Assembly: GCA_963934015.1 (NCBI GenBank)
Contig: CAWVWT010000005.1
Coordinates: forward strand, 1-64,000
Origin: MGIIb-P sp963934015
Lineage (GTDB): Archaea; Thermoplasmatota; Poseidoniia; Poseidoniales; Thalassarchaeaceae
Length of the DNA stretch: 64,000 nucleotides
Direction: 5' to 3'
Program-made: the position numbers and the translations under genes
Shown here: piece by piece, positions 17,741 to 26,443 of the stretch
Layout: each line of letters starts with the position of its first letter
How positions within the stretch are numbered: position 1 is the stretch's first letter
Notes under the pieces: generated by a model
What the model was told of the DNA's origin: nothing
Database searches by the model: none
What the model saw: only the letters and a program-made list of their open reading frames with translations

Positions 17741-18343
17741 TTACTCTTCTTCGAAAATTTGGTCGCTAAGCATCAAAGATGCTGCTGCGCCAATACCACC
17801 GACGATCAACGTACCAAATATGGCGACGAAGTTCTCCGTGTTTCCGATTTCACCAGCGGCAAGAGTTCCACCGAGGCTACTAGCCGAAGCTAGCGTTACA
17901 CCTGCAACGATGAGAACTGATGCAAACGCACCCGCTTCCCATCCGCCGCCAAGGCGATCCCAGACAGTCATCATCAAGAAACCACCTAGTAGAGCAGTTA
18001 CTGCACCGGTTGCATCCAGTTCAGCCGCTGCTGCAAAGACAGTCTCACCTTGCCATGCAAGTACACCTGCACCAATCAGACCACCGAGGATCTGCATGCA
18101 AAAATTCAGTGCACCTGTTTGCCAATCCGTTCGTCCGGCTGCCATGTTACCAATCGTGATGATCGGCAAAATTTCAGATCCCTTAAACGTCATCCACATA
18201 ATTGCAAGAGTCACACCAGCTGCGCCAGCCATCACTGCACTCTCATGAGGAGCCCCATCTGCACTGATGGTACCCCAAACAAGTAGCGTAATTGCCAAGC
18301 TACCGATGGCCTCTGCGACCATTCCCTTCTCATTCATTTCCAT
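17741..18343 (-). CDS. Aquaporin-like membrane protein lacking NPA motifs
   Basis: 200 residues with about six hydrophobic segments. The N-terminal helix (MVAEAIGSLAITLLVWG) and the segment ILPIITIGNMAAGRTDWQTG align by eye with the genuine aquaporin at 13496 (AEGVATFALTFIGAG; INPAVTIGFMATNRIDSKLG). The first NPA is replaced by LPI and no second NPA-R is found. It therefore appears to be a divergent MIP paralogue with an altered pore or a non-channel role. It has its own promoter candidate and a strong terminator, suggesting high independent expression. Confidence 0.65.
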   Translation of the reverse strand: MEMNEKGMVAEAIGSLAITLLVWGTISADGAPHESAVMAGAAGVTLAIMWMTFKGSEILPIITIGNMAAGRTDWQTGALNFCMQILGGLIGAGVLAWQGETVFAAAAELDATGAVTALLGGFLMMTVWDRLGGGWEAGAFASVLIVAGVTLASASSLGGTLAAGEIGNTENFVAIFGTLIVGGIGAAASLMLSDQIFEEE

Positions 18344-18393
18344 TTTTTCATCCTGCTCGCTGCGTGTCGAGCGCTTCCGCCTTTTTCGGTCAG

Positions 18394-18401
18394 TATTTAA
18401 A
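18394..18401 (-). promoter_or_regulatory. TATA-box candidate for the aquaporin-like gene
   Basis: The minus strand reads TTTAAATA in an AT-rich stretch 51-58 bases upstream of the ATG at 18343. That allows a start of transcription about 25 bases downstream and a short leader. No BRE could be assigned with confidence. Confidence 0.4.
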
Positions 18402-18511
18402 GAGGGTAGATTAAAATTAATGCAAAACCACAGTTATTTGGTAGTTTTCTGATATCCACACACCCAATAATAATAACAATTAAAATCGATATATGGTTCG
18501 CAGTACAGCGT

Positions 18512-19321
18512 TTACCTCTGGCAACTGCTGCAATAGAAGGTAGACCGGCCAGATTGAACCACTCTTTGAATTAAATTTGAACACTCTACTGAAGTACAAC
18601 TTTGACCTTCTCGGTCATACACAGCAAACTCATGCGGAAAATAACCTAAATTACCATCGATTTGTTTGAATTGACCATCTCTAAGTGTGGAACCGCCAGC
18701 CTCTATGGCTGCGGATAGGACATTTTGAGTTTCAATGTAAATACATTCAGCCTTTCGTTTTGAGATGTTTTTGGCTAACCGATTAGGGGATACGCCCGCC
18801 CTAAACAGAATTTCGCTCGCATAGATATTACCAATGCCGACTACAATCTTCTGATCTAACAAAGCTGACTTGATTGAAATATTACGCCCCTTCAGAGATA
18901 AGTGTAAGATTGCCCCGTTCCATTCTGAATCAAAAGGCTCTGGACCGAGGTGAATGAGCAATTTGTGTTCATTGTCCCCATGGATGAGGTCCATAATTCC
19001 AAAACGGCGAGGGTCTGTGTAAACCAAACGAGACCCATCCACAAAATCGATGACGACATGGTCGTGCTTCCCTTCCAGTGTTTTCCCAAAACGACCCGTC
19101 ATTCCTAAATGGGCCAACCATGTCAGATTATTCTCTAAACGAATCAACAAATATTTCGCACGTCTATCGACCGCTATGATTTTTCGACCTGCAATAGAAT
19201 CCATATCATCAGGAAAAGGAAAACGAAGATCAGCACGGTTCAGTTCAACCGATAGAATTTCTTTTCCAATCAACCCCATTAAACCACGGCGAACCGTTTC
19301 AACTTCGGGTAATTCTGGCAT
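18512..19321 (-). CDS. mutM: Formamidopyrimidine-DNA glycosylase (Fpg/MutM)
   Basis: 269 residues. Excises oxidised purines such as 8-oxoguanine and nicks the abasic site. The N-terminus MPELPEVETV supplies the catalytic Pro and Glu, DRRAKYL the conserved Lys, and IGNIYASE the helix-two-turn-helix. The C-terminal zinc finger is present but its first Cys pair is spaced Cx4C instead of the usual Cx2C; the second pair is CSSC. Start is set by the Pro that must follow Met. Its ATG overlaps the TGA of the fibrillarin gene by one base. Fpg is bacterial in type. Confidence 0.9.
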   Translation of the reverse strand: MPELPEVETVRRGLMGLIGKEILSVELNRADLRFPFPDDMDSIAGRKIIAVDRRAKYLLIRLENNLTWLAHLGMTGRFGKTLEGKHDHVVIDFVDGSRLVYTDPRRFGIMDLIHGDNEHKLLIHLGPEPFDSEWNGAILHLSLKGRNISIKSALLDQKIVVGIGNIYASEILFRAGVSPNRLAKNISKRKAECIYIETQNVLSAAIEAGGSTLRDGQFKQIDGNLGYFPHEFAVYDREGQSCTSVECSNLIQRVVQSGRSTFYCSSCQR

Positions 19322-19989
19322 CACCACACCACATGAAAGAGAACATGTTGATCTTCCCAGCCAGCTAAATTGATTCTCTCAACCAATGTAAATCCTGCAT
19401 TCTTTAGTGACTTCTCAGCATAATCAAATGCACCCTGTGTGTCGCGTTCACTGGCTGATTTTAGAGATAATAGTCCAGTTCCATTAGGTGTCAAAAAATG
19501 GTGACAAGTTTCGATGAACATCTCAACTTGTCCCGATTGAGATACATCTTGAAACACCCACTGCACTTTCTTTGAAATAAAAGGTGTGATGTGTTCAGTA
19601 TGTCGACAATCTGCCATCACCGGTACGATGCCTGGGCGCGCTTTCGACAATCGGATCATATCACGAATGCATCGATATGAAATATCGACTGCAACAATCG
19701 TCCCTCCAAGGTGATTCTTTGCACCGCACATGTGATCATGCAAGTGACTGATGGTTGTACCATGGCCCGACCCCAAGTACAAACACATCGAACCTGGTTC
19801 AGGTAGAAGACCTATTTCTGATGCTTTGATTAAGGCGGCTCCAAGTTTTGATGATCGTGGATTCCATTGTCTCCATTCTTTACGCCCATCCCTCTTCAGG
19901 CGTTCTCCACGCAAACTGACACCTTTGACCGCGTTACGAGACCAGAGACTGCGCCCCTGGATTTCAACCCGCTCGGAGAATGATTTCAA
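19321..19989 (-). CDS. flpA: Fibrillarin-like rRNA/tRNA 2'-O-methyltransferase
   Basis: 222 residues from TTG 19989. Catalytic subunit of the C/D box RNP that 2'-O-methylates rRNA and tRNA. WNPRSSKLGAALIK, the SAM motif LYLGSGHGTTISHLHD and FQDVSQSGQVE are characteristic. The longest frame begins at 20079, but that overlaps the Nop5 gene by 86 bases. TTG 19989 has the strong ribosome binding site GGAGGTGA four bases upstream, lies five bases after the Nop5 stop, and gives the normal N-terminal length. Forms an operon with Nop5 and Fpg. Confidence 0.88.
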   Translation of the reverse strand: MKSFSERVEIQGRSLWSRNAVKGVSLRGERLKRDGRKEWRQWNPRSSKLGAALIKASEIGLLPEPGSMCLYLGSGHGTTISHLHDHMCGAKNHLGGTIVAVDISYRCIRDMIRLSKARPGIVPVMADCRHTEHITPFISKKVQWVFQDVSQSGQVEMFIETCHHFLTPNGTGLLSLKSASERDTQGAFDYAEKSLKNAGFTLVERINLAGWEDQHVLFHVVW

Positions 19990-19993
19990 ACCC

Positions 19994-20980
19994 TCACCTC
20001 CGGCTTTTACGTGCACGAATTTCACCGACTTTATGCTCAATCTCTGAGATTTCTTTGGATGTCCAAGTCTTGCCTCCAAAATGGTCGATACGAGCGGCTA
20101 TGGCCGCTTTGGCGGCAAGCATTCGAGCAATCGAACCACGGGTCCACTTAGGGCTTCGACAAATCCACGAGTGCTGGAAAATGTGGCCGTGTTTGGGTGG
20201 AAGTGTTCCTTGCCGGATATGCATGAAGAAGGCGGTCTCAGCCCCTAGGACTTGAATTGTACTCGCTGGAAGGCGAGCTAATCTACCCCTCCCGTGGGCT
20301 GTAGTGCAAAGTTTTGCAGCCAGAAGGGGGCCAAGCAATAACGAAAGTGATGGTAAGTGGGTACTCGAAAGTTCTCGAACCGAATCTTCCATTCTTTCAA
20401 CATCCGCGGCTAAATTCACTGTCGAACTAGCCAATGAATGAATTCCGGACCATTCTTTTTTTCCAACTTCTACTCCAGCCGATGTGGTATCAAGACGTTC
20501 AGCAGTTTCCTGAAAATTTTCTGACCCTGTTACTGCAGCAGCAATCTGATTGCGGTTTAAATCTAAGTCTAGGTTAGGAAGAAAAAGTCCAGCCCATTCA
20601 ACGATGCGGGATTCAAGTGTGTTGTGTGCGGTTCGCATCTCTTCTGTCGCCCGGACAAGATGCTCGAGGCGGGAGTCTGGGTTTGATGCGGAATCCGCTA
20701 CACTCCGTTCCGCGAGTTTGATAGACGCTTCTTGTAATAGAATGGATTCATGTAATTCCAAATCAGGCCAAGAATTTACAGTGGTTGAAGGAGTCACTAT
20801 ACACCCGGGGAATCGATCTGCGAGGGTTCTTGCTTCGGTTGTCATTCGACCATCCATAAGTAAAGCCAAACGTTCAGCCAGTGCTACAGGGGTCTGTTTT
20901 CCACCCCAGATACACTCGTCAACAACCCCCTGATTATCATCATAGACGCGAGCAAAACGCCAATCCCACACGAGTTTCAT
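19994..20980 (-). CDS. Nop5, C/D box RNP core protein (NOP56/58 homologue)
   Basis: 328 residues from ATG 20980, which begins MKLVWDWRF. The C-terminal NOP domain is clear: GPLLAAKLCTTAHGRGRLAR, LPASTIQVLGAE and PPKHGHIFQHSWI. The preceding coiled-coil and N-terminal domain bind fibrillarin. Longer in-frame extension to 21145 would overlap the divergent TFS gene and is rejected. Nop5 holds guide RNA, L7Ae and fibrillarin together; the fibrillarin gene follows directly. Confidence 0.9.
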   Translation of the reverse strand: MKLVWDWRFARVYDDNQGVVDECIWGGKQTPVALAERLALLMDGRMTTEARTLADRFPGCIVTPSTTVNSWPDLELHESILLQEASIKLAERSVADSASNPDSRLEHLVRATEEMRTAHNTLESRIVEWAGLFLPNLDLDLNRNQIAAAVTGSENFQETAERLDTTSAGVEVGKKEWSGIHSLASSTVNLAADVERMEDSVRELSSTHLPSLSLLLGPLLAAKLCTTAHGRGRLARLPASTIQVLGAETAFFMHIRQGTLPPKHGHIFQHSWICRSPKWTRGSIARMLAAKAAIAARIDHFGGKTWTSKEISEIEHKVGEIRARKSRR

Positions 20981-21080
20981 AATTGACGCAGACCCCTCCC
21001 CTTCAAAGTCCGTGCGGAACGGTATATTGGAAAGCCATGTCATAGGATTGTTCAAGTGTAATGATTTCACGGATGGTCCC

Positions 21081-21434
21081 ATGTTCTGTCCAGAATGTGG
21101 AACGTTAGCATTCCCAGACCCTTCAGGTCGAATTAAATGCCCCAACTACAATTGCGGCTACAGCGGTGACGCTGAAAACAAGGTTACAATGGAAGATGGG
21201 ACTGAAATTGACATCTCTAAAGCAACTTCAAGCAGCAAGGCTGAATCAAGAGACCGAAGGGTGATTGAAGATTCAGAACAACAACGTGGCGTCTTAACGA
21301 CTAACACGTACATCTGCCCAAAATGTGATTCAGATAAGGTCTTTGCCGAATTACAACAAACGCGTGCCTCTGATGAACCTGAAACTCGAATCTTGACTTG
21401 TTCCGAATGTATGCATGGATGGCGAGAATACTGA
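21081..21434 (+). CDS. tfs: Transcription factor S (TFS), RNA polymerase cleavage factor
   Basis: 117 residues from ATG 21081. The N-terminal zinc ribbon is FCPECG followed by CPNYNCGY; the C-terminal ribbon is CPKC and CSEC. The acidic loop QTRASDEPET carries the DE pair that stimulates transcript cleavage in backtracked archaeal RNA polymerase, so the protein should be active. Two Cys pairs per ribbon and the length fit archaeal TFS. The nearby position of PCNA is common in euryarchaea. Confidence 0.92.
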   Translation: MFCPECGTLAFPDPSGRIKCPNYNCGYSGDAENKVTMEDGTEIDISKATSSSKAESRDRRVIEDSEQQRGVLTTNTYICPKCDSDKVFAELQQTRASDEPETRILTCSECMHGWREY

Positions 21435-21516
21435 TTTGGCCTCAAACACCGAAGGTGTTCTGAAGTGAACCCTTTTTAGCCCCCTCTGCTGAGAAGTTAG
21501 TGAGTACGGTGGACCT

Positions 21517-22260
21517 ATGCTGAATATCACTGCTAAACAAGATACGATGAGAACCATCGTAGACATTCTCACGGTCCTTGTTGAGGATGCTAAATTCAAA
21601 TTTGAAGATGGGCACCTCGAGGTTCGAGCAGTGGATGCAATGCATGTCGCAATGGTGCGAATGGAGATTGATGCTGCAGCCTTTGAAGCATGGGAATGTG
21701 AGCCATGTACGATTGGATTTGAATTAAAGAAACTTCATGACCTCATCGGCTTGGCTGAAGCCGGAGATCTAATCGAAATGAATTATGATGAAAACGATGG
21801 AAGAGTCAACATCCAAGTTGGTGAAATCAATCGAACCATTCGACCATTAGATCGTGCTACAATGCTAGAGCCCCGGGTTCCTGATGTCGAATTGCACAGT
21901 TCTGTCAAACTTTCCGCAATCAAGTTCAGTCGTGCACTGCGTGCAGCCAAGCAGGTTGGTGACTTGGCAACCATTTCCCTCAATGCTCAATCATTTGGTG
22001 TGAATGTCAGCGGCGACACTGATACGGTCAATGTCTCATATGATGCTGGTGAATTGCAGGATTTGGTCTGTGACGGACCGGTGAAGAGTCAATACAGCCT
22101 ATCCCTACTCTACCCAATGGCCAAGCGAATGGAAGCAATTGTAGACAGCGTCACCTTGTTCTTCAATGAGAATCATCCACTCCGGTTGGAATTTGAATTT
22201 GCAGACGGAGCAGGTCGTTGTGTCTACTTCCTCGCACCAAGAATTGAAGGCGATGCGTGA
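21517..22260 (+). CDS. pcn: DNA polymerase sliding clamp (PCNA)
   Basis: 247 residues, the usual length for archaeal PCNA. Two-fold repeated clamp domain: residues 1-118 and 126-247 with the interdomain connector around PLDRATMLEPRVPDVE. RAVDAMHVAMVRMEI matches the centre-loop region. It forms a trimeric ring that tethers polymerase, ligase and FEN1. Follows TFS on the same strand. Confidence 0.95.
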   Translation: MLNITAKQDTMRTIVDILTVLVEDAKFKFEDGHLEVRAVDAMHVAMVRMEIDAAAFEAWECEPCTIGFELKKLHDLIGLAEAGDLIEMNYDENDGRVNIQVGEINRTIRPLDRATMLEPRVPDVELHSSVKLSAIKFSRALRAAKQVGDLATISLNAQSFGVNVSGDTDTVNVSYDAGELQDLVCDGPVKSQYSLSLLYPMAKRMEAIVDSVTLFFNENHPLRLEFEFADGAGRCVYFLAPRIEGDA

Positions 22261-22273
22261 ACCCGCGTAGAAC

Positions 22274-23371
22274 ATGGCAAGCCCTAGGGTATGCGTGATT
22301 ATCCCCACCCTTCGTAATGCGGAAGAGTTGGAAATAGCCCTCAATGGGCTATCAAATCAGACTTGGGGTGGTTCTTTGGAAATTGCCATTGTTGGTCCAA
22401 CGAATGACCCGGGGCAAGCCATTGCAGAATCATCTGGAGCAACTTGGGTTGATGATGCGGGAAGTCGGACTCGTGCAGATGCATGCAATGTGGCACTCAG
22501 AACCATTGATTGTGATATCGTTTTATTCACAGATGATGATGTGTGGATTCCAGAAGATTGGGTTGCAAACCTTGTTCGCTGGTTTGACAGAGAAGATGTT
22601 GCTGGAGTTGGCGGCCCAAATTTTGCTCCATGTGACCGCAGGTCGACTTTTTGGCAACGCGTTATCGATGTGACATTTTGCTCCAAATGGGTAACTGCAG
22701 GTACGAATTATGGGAATCGTGGTTCGGAACAATTGACGCCTGCGACACAGTTACCCGGAGTGAATGCTGCTTATCGAAAATCCGTTCTTGATGAAATCGG
22801 TGGATTTGATAAAGGTGCAATCGGTTGTGAGGACGCGATGATGGATCACAGAATCGTGCTGGAGGGACACCAATTATGGCAGGACAGGGATGCTATCATG
22901 TGGCATCGCCGAAGAAATCCGGACCGAGTTCGAAAACAAATCAGAAATTATGGTCTTGTTCGTATTTTGGCCAGCCGTATCCACCCTGGTATGAAATCAT
23001 GGAGTCATACTGCAGTGGGAATGTTCCCCCTACTTGTCCTAGCCGCGTTGGCTGCATTTGTCTATGGTTCACTCAATGGTGGCTTATCGTGGCCAAATGT
23101 CTGGGACATTTCATTGGAATCTGTACCCATGGGGCTGAAACGTACCATGGTACACCTTCCAATCAGCCTTGCAGGATTCTATCTGGCGTTATGTTGGTTT
23201 GGCGCCGCTCTGGGTACATCTCCCTCACGTACGTTACCAACCATTTTGTTGGCTCCTGTGATGACATTCCTGATGCATTGGTCATATGGTTGGGGTGTCT
23301 TGACCGCTTGGTGGAGAATCTACATCACCAAAAATGCGGGTTTACAAATCGATGACAAAGATCGCTCCTAG
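22274..23371 (+). CDS. GT2 family glycosyltransferase, membrane-anchored
   Basis: 365 residues. The N-terminal GT-A domain has CVIIPTLRNAEELEIAL (strand 1), the metal-binding FTDDDVWIP (about 89-97) and GCEDAMMDHR. Two or three membrane helices lie at about 240-330. Probably builds cell-surface glycans or lipid-linked sugars on the cytoplasmic face; sugar and acceptor unknown. Its TAG stop overlaps that of the convergent gene at 23368 by three bases. Confidence 0.88.
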   Translation: MASPRVCVIIPTLRNAEELEIALNGLSNQTWGGSLEIAIVGPTNDPGQAIAESSGATWVDDAGSRTRADACNVALRTIDCDIVLFTDDDVWIPEDWVANLVRWFDREDVAGVGGPNFAPCDRRSTFWQRVIDVTFCSKWVTAGTNYGNRGSEQLTPATQLPGVNAAYRKSVLDEIGGFDKGAIGCEDAMMDHRIVLEGHQLWQDRDAIMWHRRRNPDRVRKQIRNYGLVRILASRIHPGMKSWSHTAVGMFPLLVLAALAAFVYGSLNGGLSWPNVWDISLESVPMGLKRTMVHLPISLAGFYLALCWFGAALGTSPSRTLPTILLAPVMTFLMHWSYGWGVLTAWWRIYITKNAGLQIDDKDRS

Positions 23372-24168
23372 TTTCGTCGCATTTCCCCATCCTGTATCGA
23401 ATAGGATGGAGTTTTTGGTCTCCACAAGAAAGCGGTCATAAATGAGAAGAAAATACCCCCCACAGCAATATTGAGCCAACTCTCAGAGAGATAGCGGTCG
23501 CTTGCATTGAAGTAAGCCCAAGTAAAACTCGGTAATATTCCAATAAGTAATGCGATGGTAGATTCTCGTATGAGAAGGTCCTTCTGAGGTGGGGCATTGG
23601 GCATATTCAATTCACTTTCAGGTGTCGTCGATCGGACCAATCTGAATCCCATTTGCGGACGTGATACACCCCGTGGTGTTGCCCCTCTCATAGTACCGGA
23701 ACTCCGCCAAACTCGAGTTGTATGCGCAGTGTGGTCCGAAATACCCCCTGCTCGAACAGGAGTTATCCAAGGGCGGCCATCACAAGGAGCACCCCAATAA
23801 CCACTGCGAGGTGGACGATCGCTCAAAACCTCAACTTGTACATCACCAGGGCCGATTGTGCCCTGCTTTGCTGCGAGGGCCCACTCAGCTTCGGAAGGGG
23901 GCCTTGGATCGCCCTCGACACCGATGAGGCCCGCTTCAATCATCAATGGTGTCAATCGGTTCACAGGTGTGTCATGATCCTCCCCTGCTGCTGCTTGACC
24001 TGTCAGATCTTTCCATTGTGCAAATGTTATCGGTGTTGCACTGATTTCAAATTCAGTTTCAATACAAATTTCATGGCGTGGACCATTTCCTGCATACATT
24101 AGGGCTCCACGTTCATCTCCAAGCCAAGCAGTCCCTGGATCAATTCGAATCCAATCGATTTCAGACAC
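23368..24168 (-). CDS. Formylglycine-generating-enzyme-like domain protein with membrane tail
   Basis: 266 residues. The first 180 match the FGE-sulfatase (SUMF1) fold: ATPITFAQWKDLTG, the hallmark PSEAEWALAAKQ (about 92-103), and the closing MGFRLVR (about 173-179). The catalytic Cys pair of true formylglycine-generating enzymes is not apparent, so sulfatase maturation is unlikely. Two C-terminal hydrophobic helices (about 205-250) anchor it in the membrane. Ends one codon from the ABC exporter start region on the same strand, which suggests cotranscription. Confidence 0.75.
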   Translation of the reverse strand: MSEIDWIRIDPGTAWLGDERGALMYAGNGPRHEICIETEFEISATPITFAQWKDLTGQAAAGEDHDTPVNRLTPLMIEAGLIGVEGDPRPPSEAEWALAAKQGTIGPGDVQVEVLSDRPPRSGYWGAPCDGRPWITPVRAGGISDHTAHTTRVWRSSGTMRGATPRGVSRPQMGFRLVRSTTPESELNMPNAPPQKDLLIRESTIALLIGILPSFTWAYFNASDRYLSESWLNIAVGGIFFSFMTAFLWRPKTPSYSIQDGEMRRN

Positions 24169-24172
24169 GGAG

Positions 24173-26044
24173 TTACTCCCCCCCTAGTGCACCTGTTTGA
24201 ATTGCCCATTGGCTGGAATATACACCGCTGTTGGTCACAAGAATATCATGCGTACCCCGTTCGACCACCGCCCCATCAACCATTGATAGAATTTCGTCTG
24301 CATTTCGAATCGTCGATAAACGATGAGCTACTGCAATTGTGGTTCGTACGCCACCAGTTCCGAGGAGATTCGATTGAATTTGCCGCTCTGTTTCCGCATC
24401 TAAAGCACTTGAGGCTTCATCGAGAATCAACAAACTTGGCTTCTTCAGCATTGCTCGGGCCAACGAAATTCTCGCACGTTGGCCACCCGATAGCATGACA
24501 CCACGATCGCCAACAAGCGTGTCGACACCATCTTCCATATTGATTACAAATTCATCTGCGCCTGCCAAATGAAGTGCTGAATCGACTTCTTCTGAGCTTG
24601 CATGCCGTGAATAGACAACATTGTCACGAATACTTCCATAGAATAAGAATGGGTCTTGATTGACGAATCCCATCTGTTCTCGAACACTGTCCAGAGTAAT
24701 GTCCTGGATGTTGTGGCCATTAATCAATACCTCTCCTGAATCAGGTTCATAGTAGCGTAGAATCAATTTCAATATTGTTGATTTACCTGCCCCAGTATGC
24801 CCCATAACACCAAGGAAGCCACCTTGCCCTACATTGAATGAAATTCCATTCAAAACCGGCGTATCTGTACCAGGATAAGTGAAGTGAACATCTCGAAACT
24901 CAATGTTATCTATCGTACCATCCAATGCTGTTGCACCTTCTTTGTCAACAATACTGGGTTCCAAATCAACCATGTCGAACACGCGACGGGCAGCTGCCTC
25001 CCCACGTTGCAATTGGTTGACAAGCATTCCAAAAATGAACAACGGCATGGAAAGACGAGTCATGATGAGTAGGAACGTGACAAAGGCGCCCGTCGAAATA
25101 TCTCCCTCCTTCATCAACCAACCTCCAACTGAGACCAAGAGTCCGTAAACGATTCCAGCAACCCCATACAAACCTGGAACGAAACGATTGCGGTCGCGGC
25201 TGGCTCCGATGGCTTCGTCACGGTATTCTTCACTTTCACTTGAAACCCGTGCGATTTCCCATTCTTGGGCGTTGTATGCCTGAACGACTGCAATTCCAGA
25301 AATGACATTCTCAAGAACTGCATTGATACCACCTGTTGATTCTCTTTGCTTGCGATATTTTCGTTGAACACGTGTCGAAAACAAATACACCATTGGGAAG
25401 ATGAGTAGAAGGGGACCGAAGAGAACTGCCGTCAACTTCCAAGACATCATCATGAGAATGAAGAATGCAGTGATGAATGTCGTGAATATCCGGATGATTG
25501 ATGTGGATGAATCTGAGATTACATCCTCTAATTGATTCACATCGGAGGACAATACAGACATGAGGACCCCTGTTTGTCGAAGATCATAGTAAGATGCTTC
25601 CATCCGGATGAGGCTTTGAGTTGCATCCAATCTGAGATCGTGTTGCACCTTGTATCCGAGTGTTTGCCAGCAGTAATCAGATATGCCTTGGAATACAGCA
25701 AGACCAGCAAATCCAAGGAATATGAGAATTCCATAAGATATGGCTTGATCGTCGCTGATATGATGCAATAGATTCTCATCTAGGAAAGTACGAAAATCAC
25801 CTAAACGGCCACCCGATTTAGTCACGCCACTGTAATAGTCAACAGCGAAGCCGATGAAAATAAATGGGACCAAATCGAACACACGTGCAAACATACAGGA
25901 TAAAAATCCAAATGTTGCACGGTGGCGATAAGGGCTGACATACGGGAAAATTCTCCAAATGCTTCGCCCCAAGATTTGTAGGTCATCTTCGTCACCTTCT
26001 TTGGCAGAATTACCAATGGAAGCACCATGTCTACCGTGGGACAT
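24173..26044 (-). CDS. ABC exporter, fused membrane and ATPase domains (MsbA/MDR type)
   Basis: 623 residues from ATG 26044; a TTG at 26074 is possible. Six membrane helices in residues about 30-340 are followed by one ATPase domain: Walker A GHTGAGKST, signature LSGGQRARISLARA, Walker B LLILDEASSALD and the switch His in VAHRLST. Works as a homodimer or heterodimer that exports lipids, peptides or drugs; substrate unknown. The gene at 23368 follows immediately. Confidence 0.92.
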   Translation of the reverse strand: MSHGRHGASIGNSAKEGDEDDLQILGRSIWRIFPYVSPYRHRATFGFLSCMFARVFDLVPFIFIGFAVDYYSGVTKSGGRLGDFRTFLDENLLHHISDDQAISYGILIFLGFAGLAVFQGISDYCWQTLGYKVQHDLRLDATQSLIRMEASYYDLRQTGVLMSVLSSDVNQLEDVISDSSTSIIRIFTTFITAFFILMMMSWKLTAVLFGPLLLIFPMVYLFSTRVQRKYRKQRESTGGINAVLENVISGIAVVQAYNAQEWEIARVSSESEEYRDEAIGASRDRNRFVPGLYGVAGIVYGLLVSVGGWLMKEGDISTGAFVTFLLIMTRLSMPLFIFGMLVNQLQRGEAAARRVFDMVDLEPSIVDKEGATALDGTIDNIEFRDVHFTYPGTDTPVLNGISFNVGQGGFLGVMGHTGAGKSTILKLILRYYEPDSGEVLINGHNIQDITLDSVREQMGFVNQDPFLFYGSIRDNVVYSRHASSEEVDSALHLAGADEFVINMEDGVDTLVGDRGVMLSGGQRARISLARAMLKKPSLLILDEASSALDAETERQIQSNLLGTGGVRTTIAVAHRLSTIRNADEILSMVDGAVVERGTHDILVTNSGVYSSQWAIQTGALGGE

Positions 26045-26097
26045 TGACGCGGGCTCAGGTCGGTGGTTTTTCAATACGCCAGTATCAAATTCTGGAG

Positions 26098-26169
26098 TGC
26101 GGACGACGGGATTTGAACCCGTGACATGAGGTTGGAAACCTCAGGTGATAACCCCTTCACTACATCCGC
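26098..26169 (-). tRNA. tRNA-Gly (anticodon UCC)
   Basis: 72-nt cloverleaf on the minus strand. Acceptor stem GCGGATG pairs with CGTCCGC with one G-U pair; discriminator A; D stem GTGA/TCAC; anticodon stem TGAGG/CCTCA with loop TTTCCAA giving anticodon TCC; T stem ACGGG/CCCGT with loop TTCAAAT. CCA is not encoded. No intron. Confidence 0.95.
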
Positions 26170-26240
26170 TGTGTATTGGGGGGGCCGCGCCTCAGTCTTA
26201 TCCAATTCGGTCCGTCCGGTCCCGCAAATTCAAGGAGTGC

Positions 26241-26438
26241 ATGCCTACGGCACTCATCATGCACTGGGCGCGGAAGGTCGGCATAGGCATGTGTTTCATC
26301 TTCATGCCCGCTGTTGCACCCCTCTGGGCCATAGCATTCAATGTCGAGGTTGAAACTATGATTCGTGTGTTGACCATACTATTTGTCCCCGGCCTGCTAC
26401 TCGCACTGGGTGGGAAATCAATTGAACATGAAGGGTGA
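26241..26438 (+). CDS. Small two-helix membrane protein
   Basis: 65 residues from ATG 26241, which has AAGGAG a few bases upstream. Two hydrophobic segments (about 13-32 and 40-55) are joined by a short acidic turn. Family not recognised. An earlier frame start at 26145 would overlap the tRNA gene and is rejected. Converges with the phosphopantetheinyl transferase gene. Confidence 0.55.
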   Translation: MPTALIMHWARKVGIGMCFIFMPAVAPLWAIAFNVEVETMIRVLTILFVPGLLLALGGKSIEHEG

Positions 26439-26443
26439 ATATA

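Noticed and set aside
19990..20079. Longer fibrillarin start at 20079
   Set aside because: It overlaps Nop5 by 86 bases and has no ribosome binding site, whereas TTG 19989 has GGAGGTGA and the normal N-terminal length.
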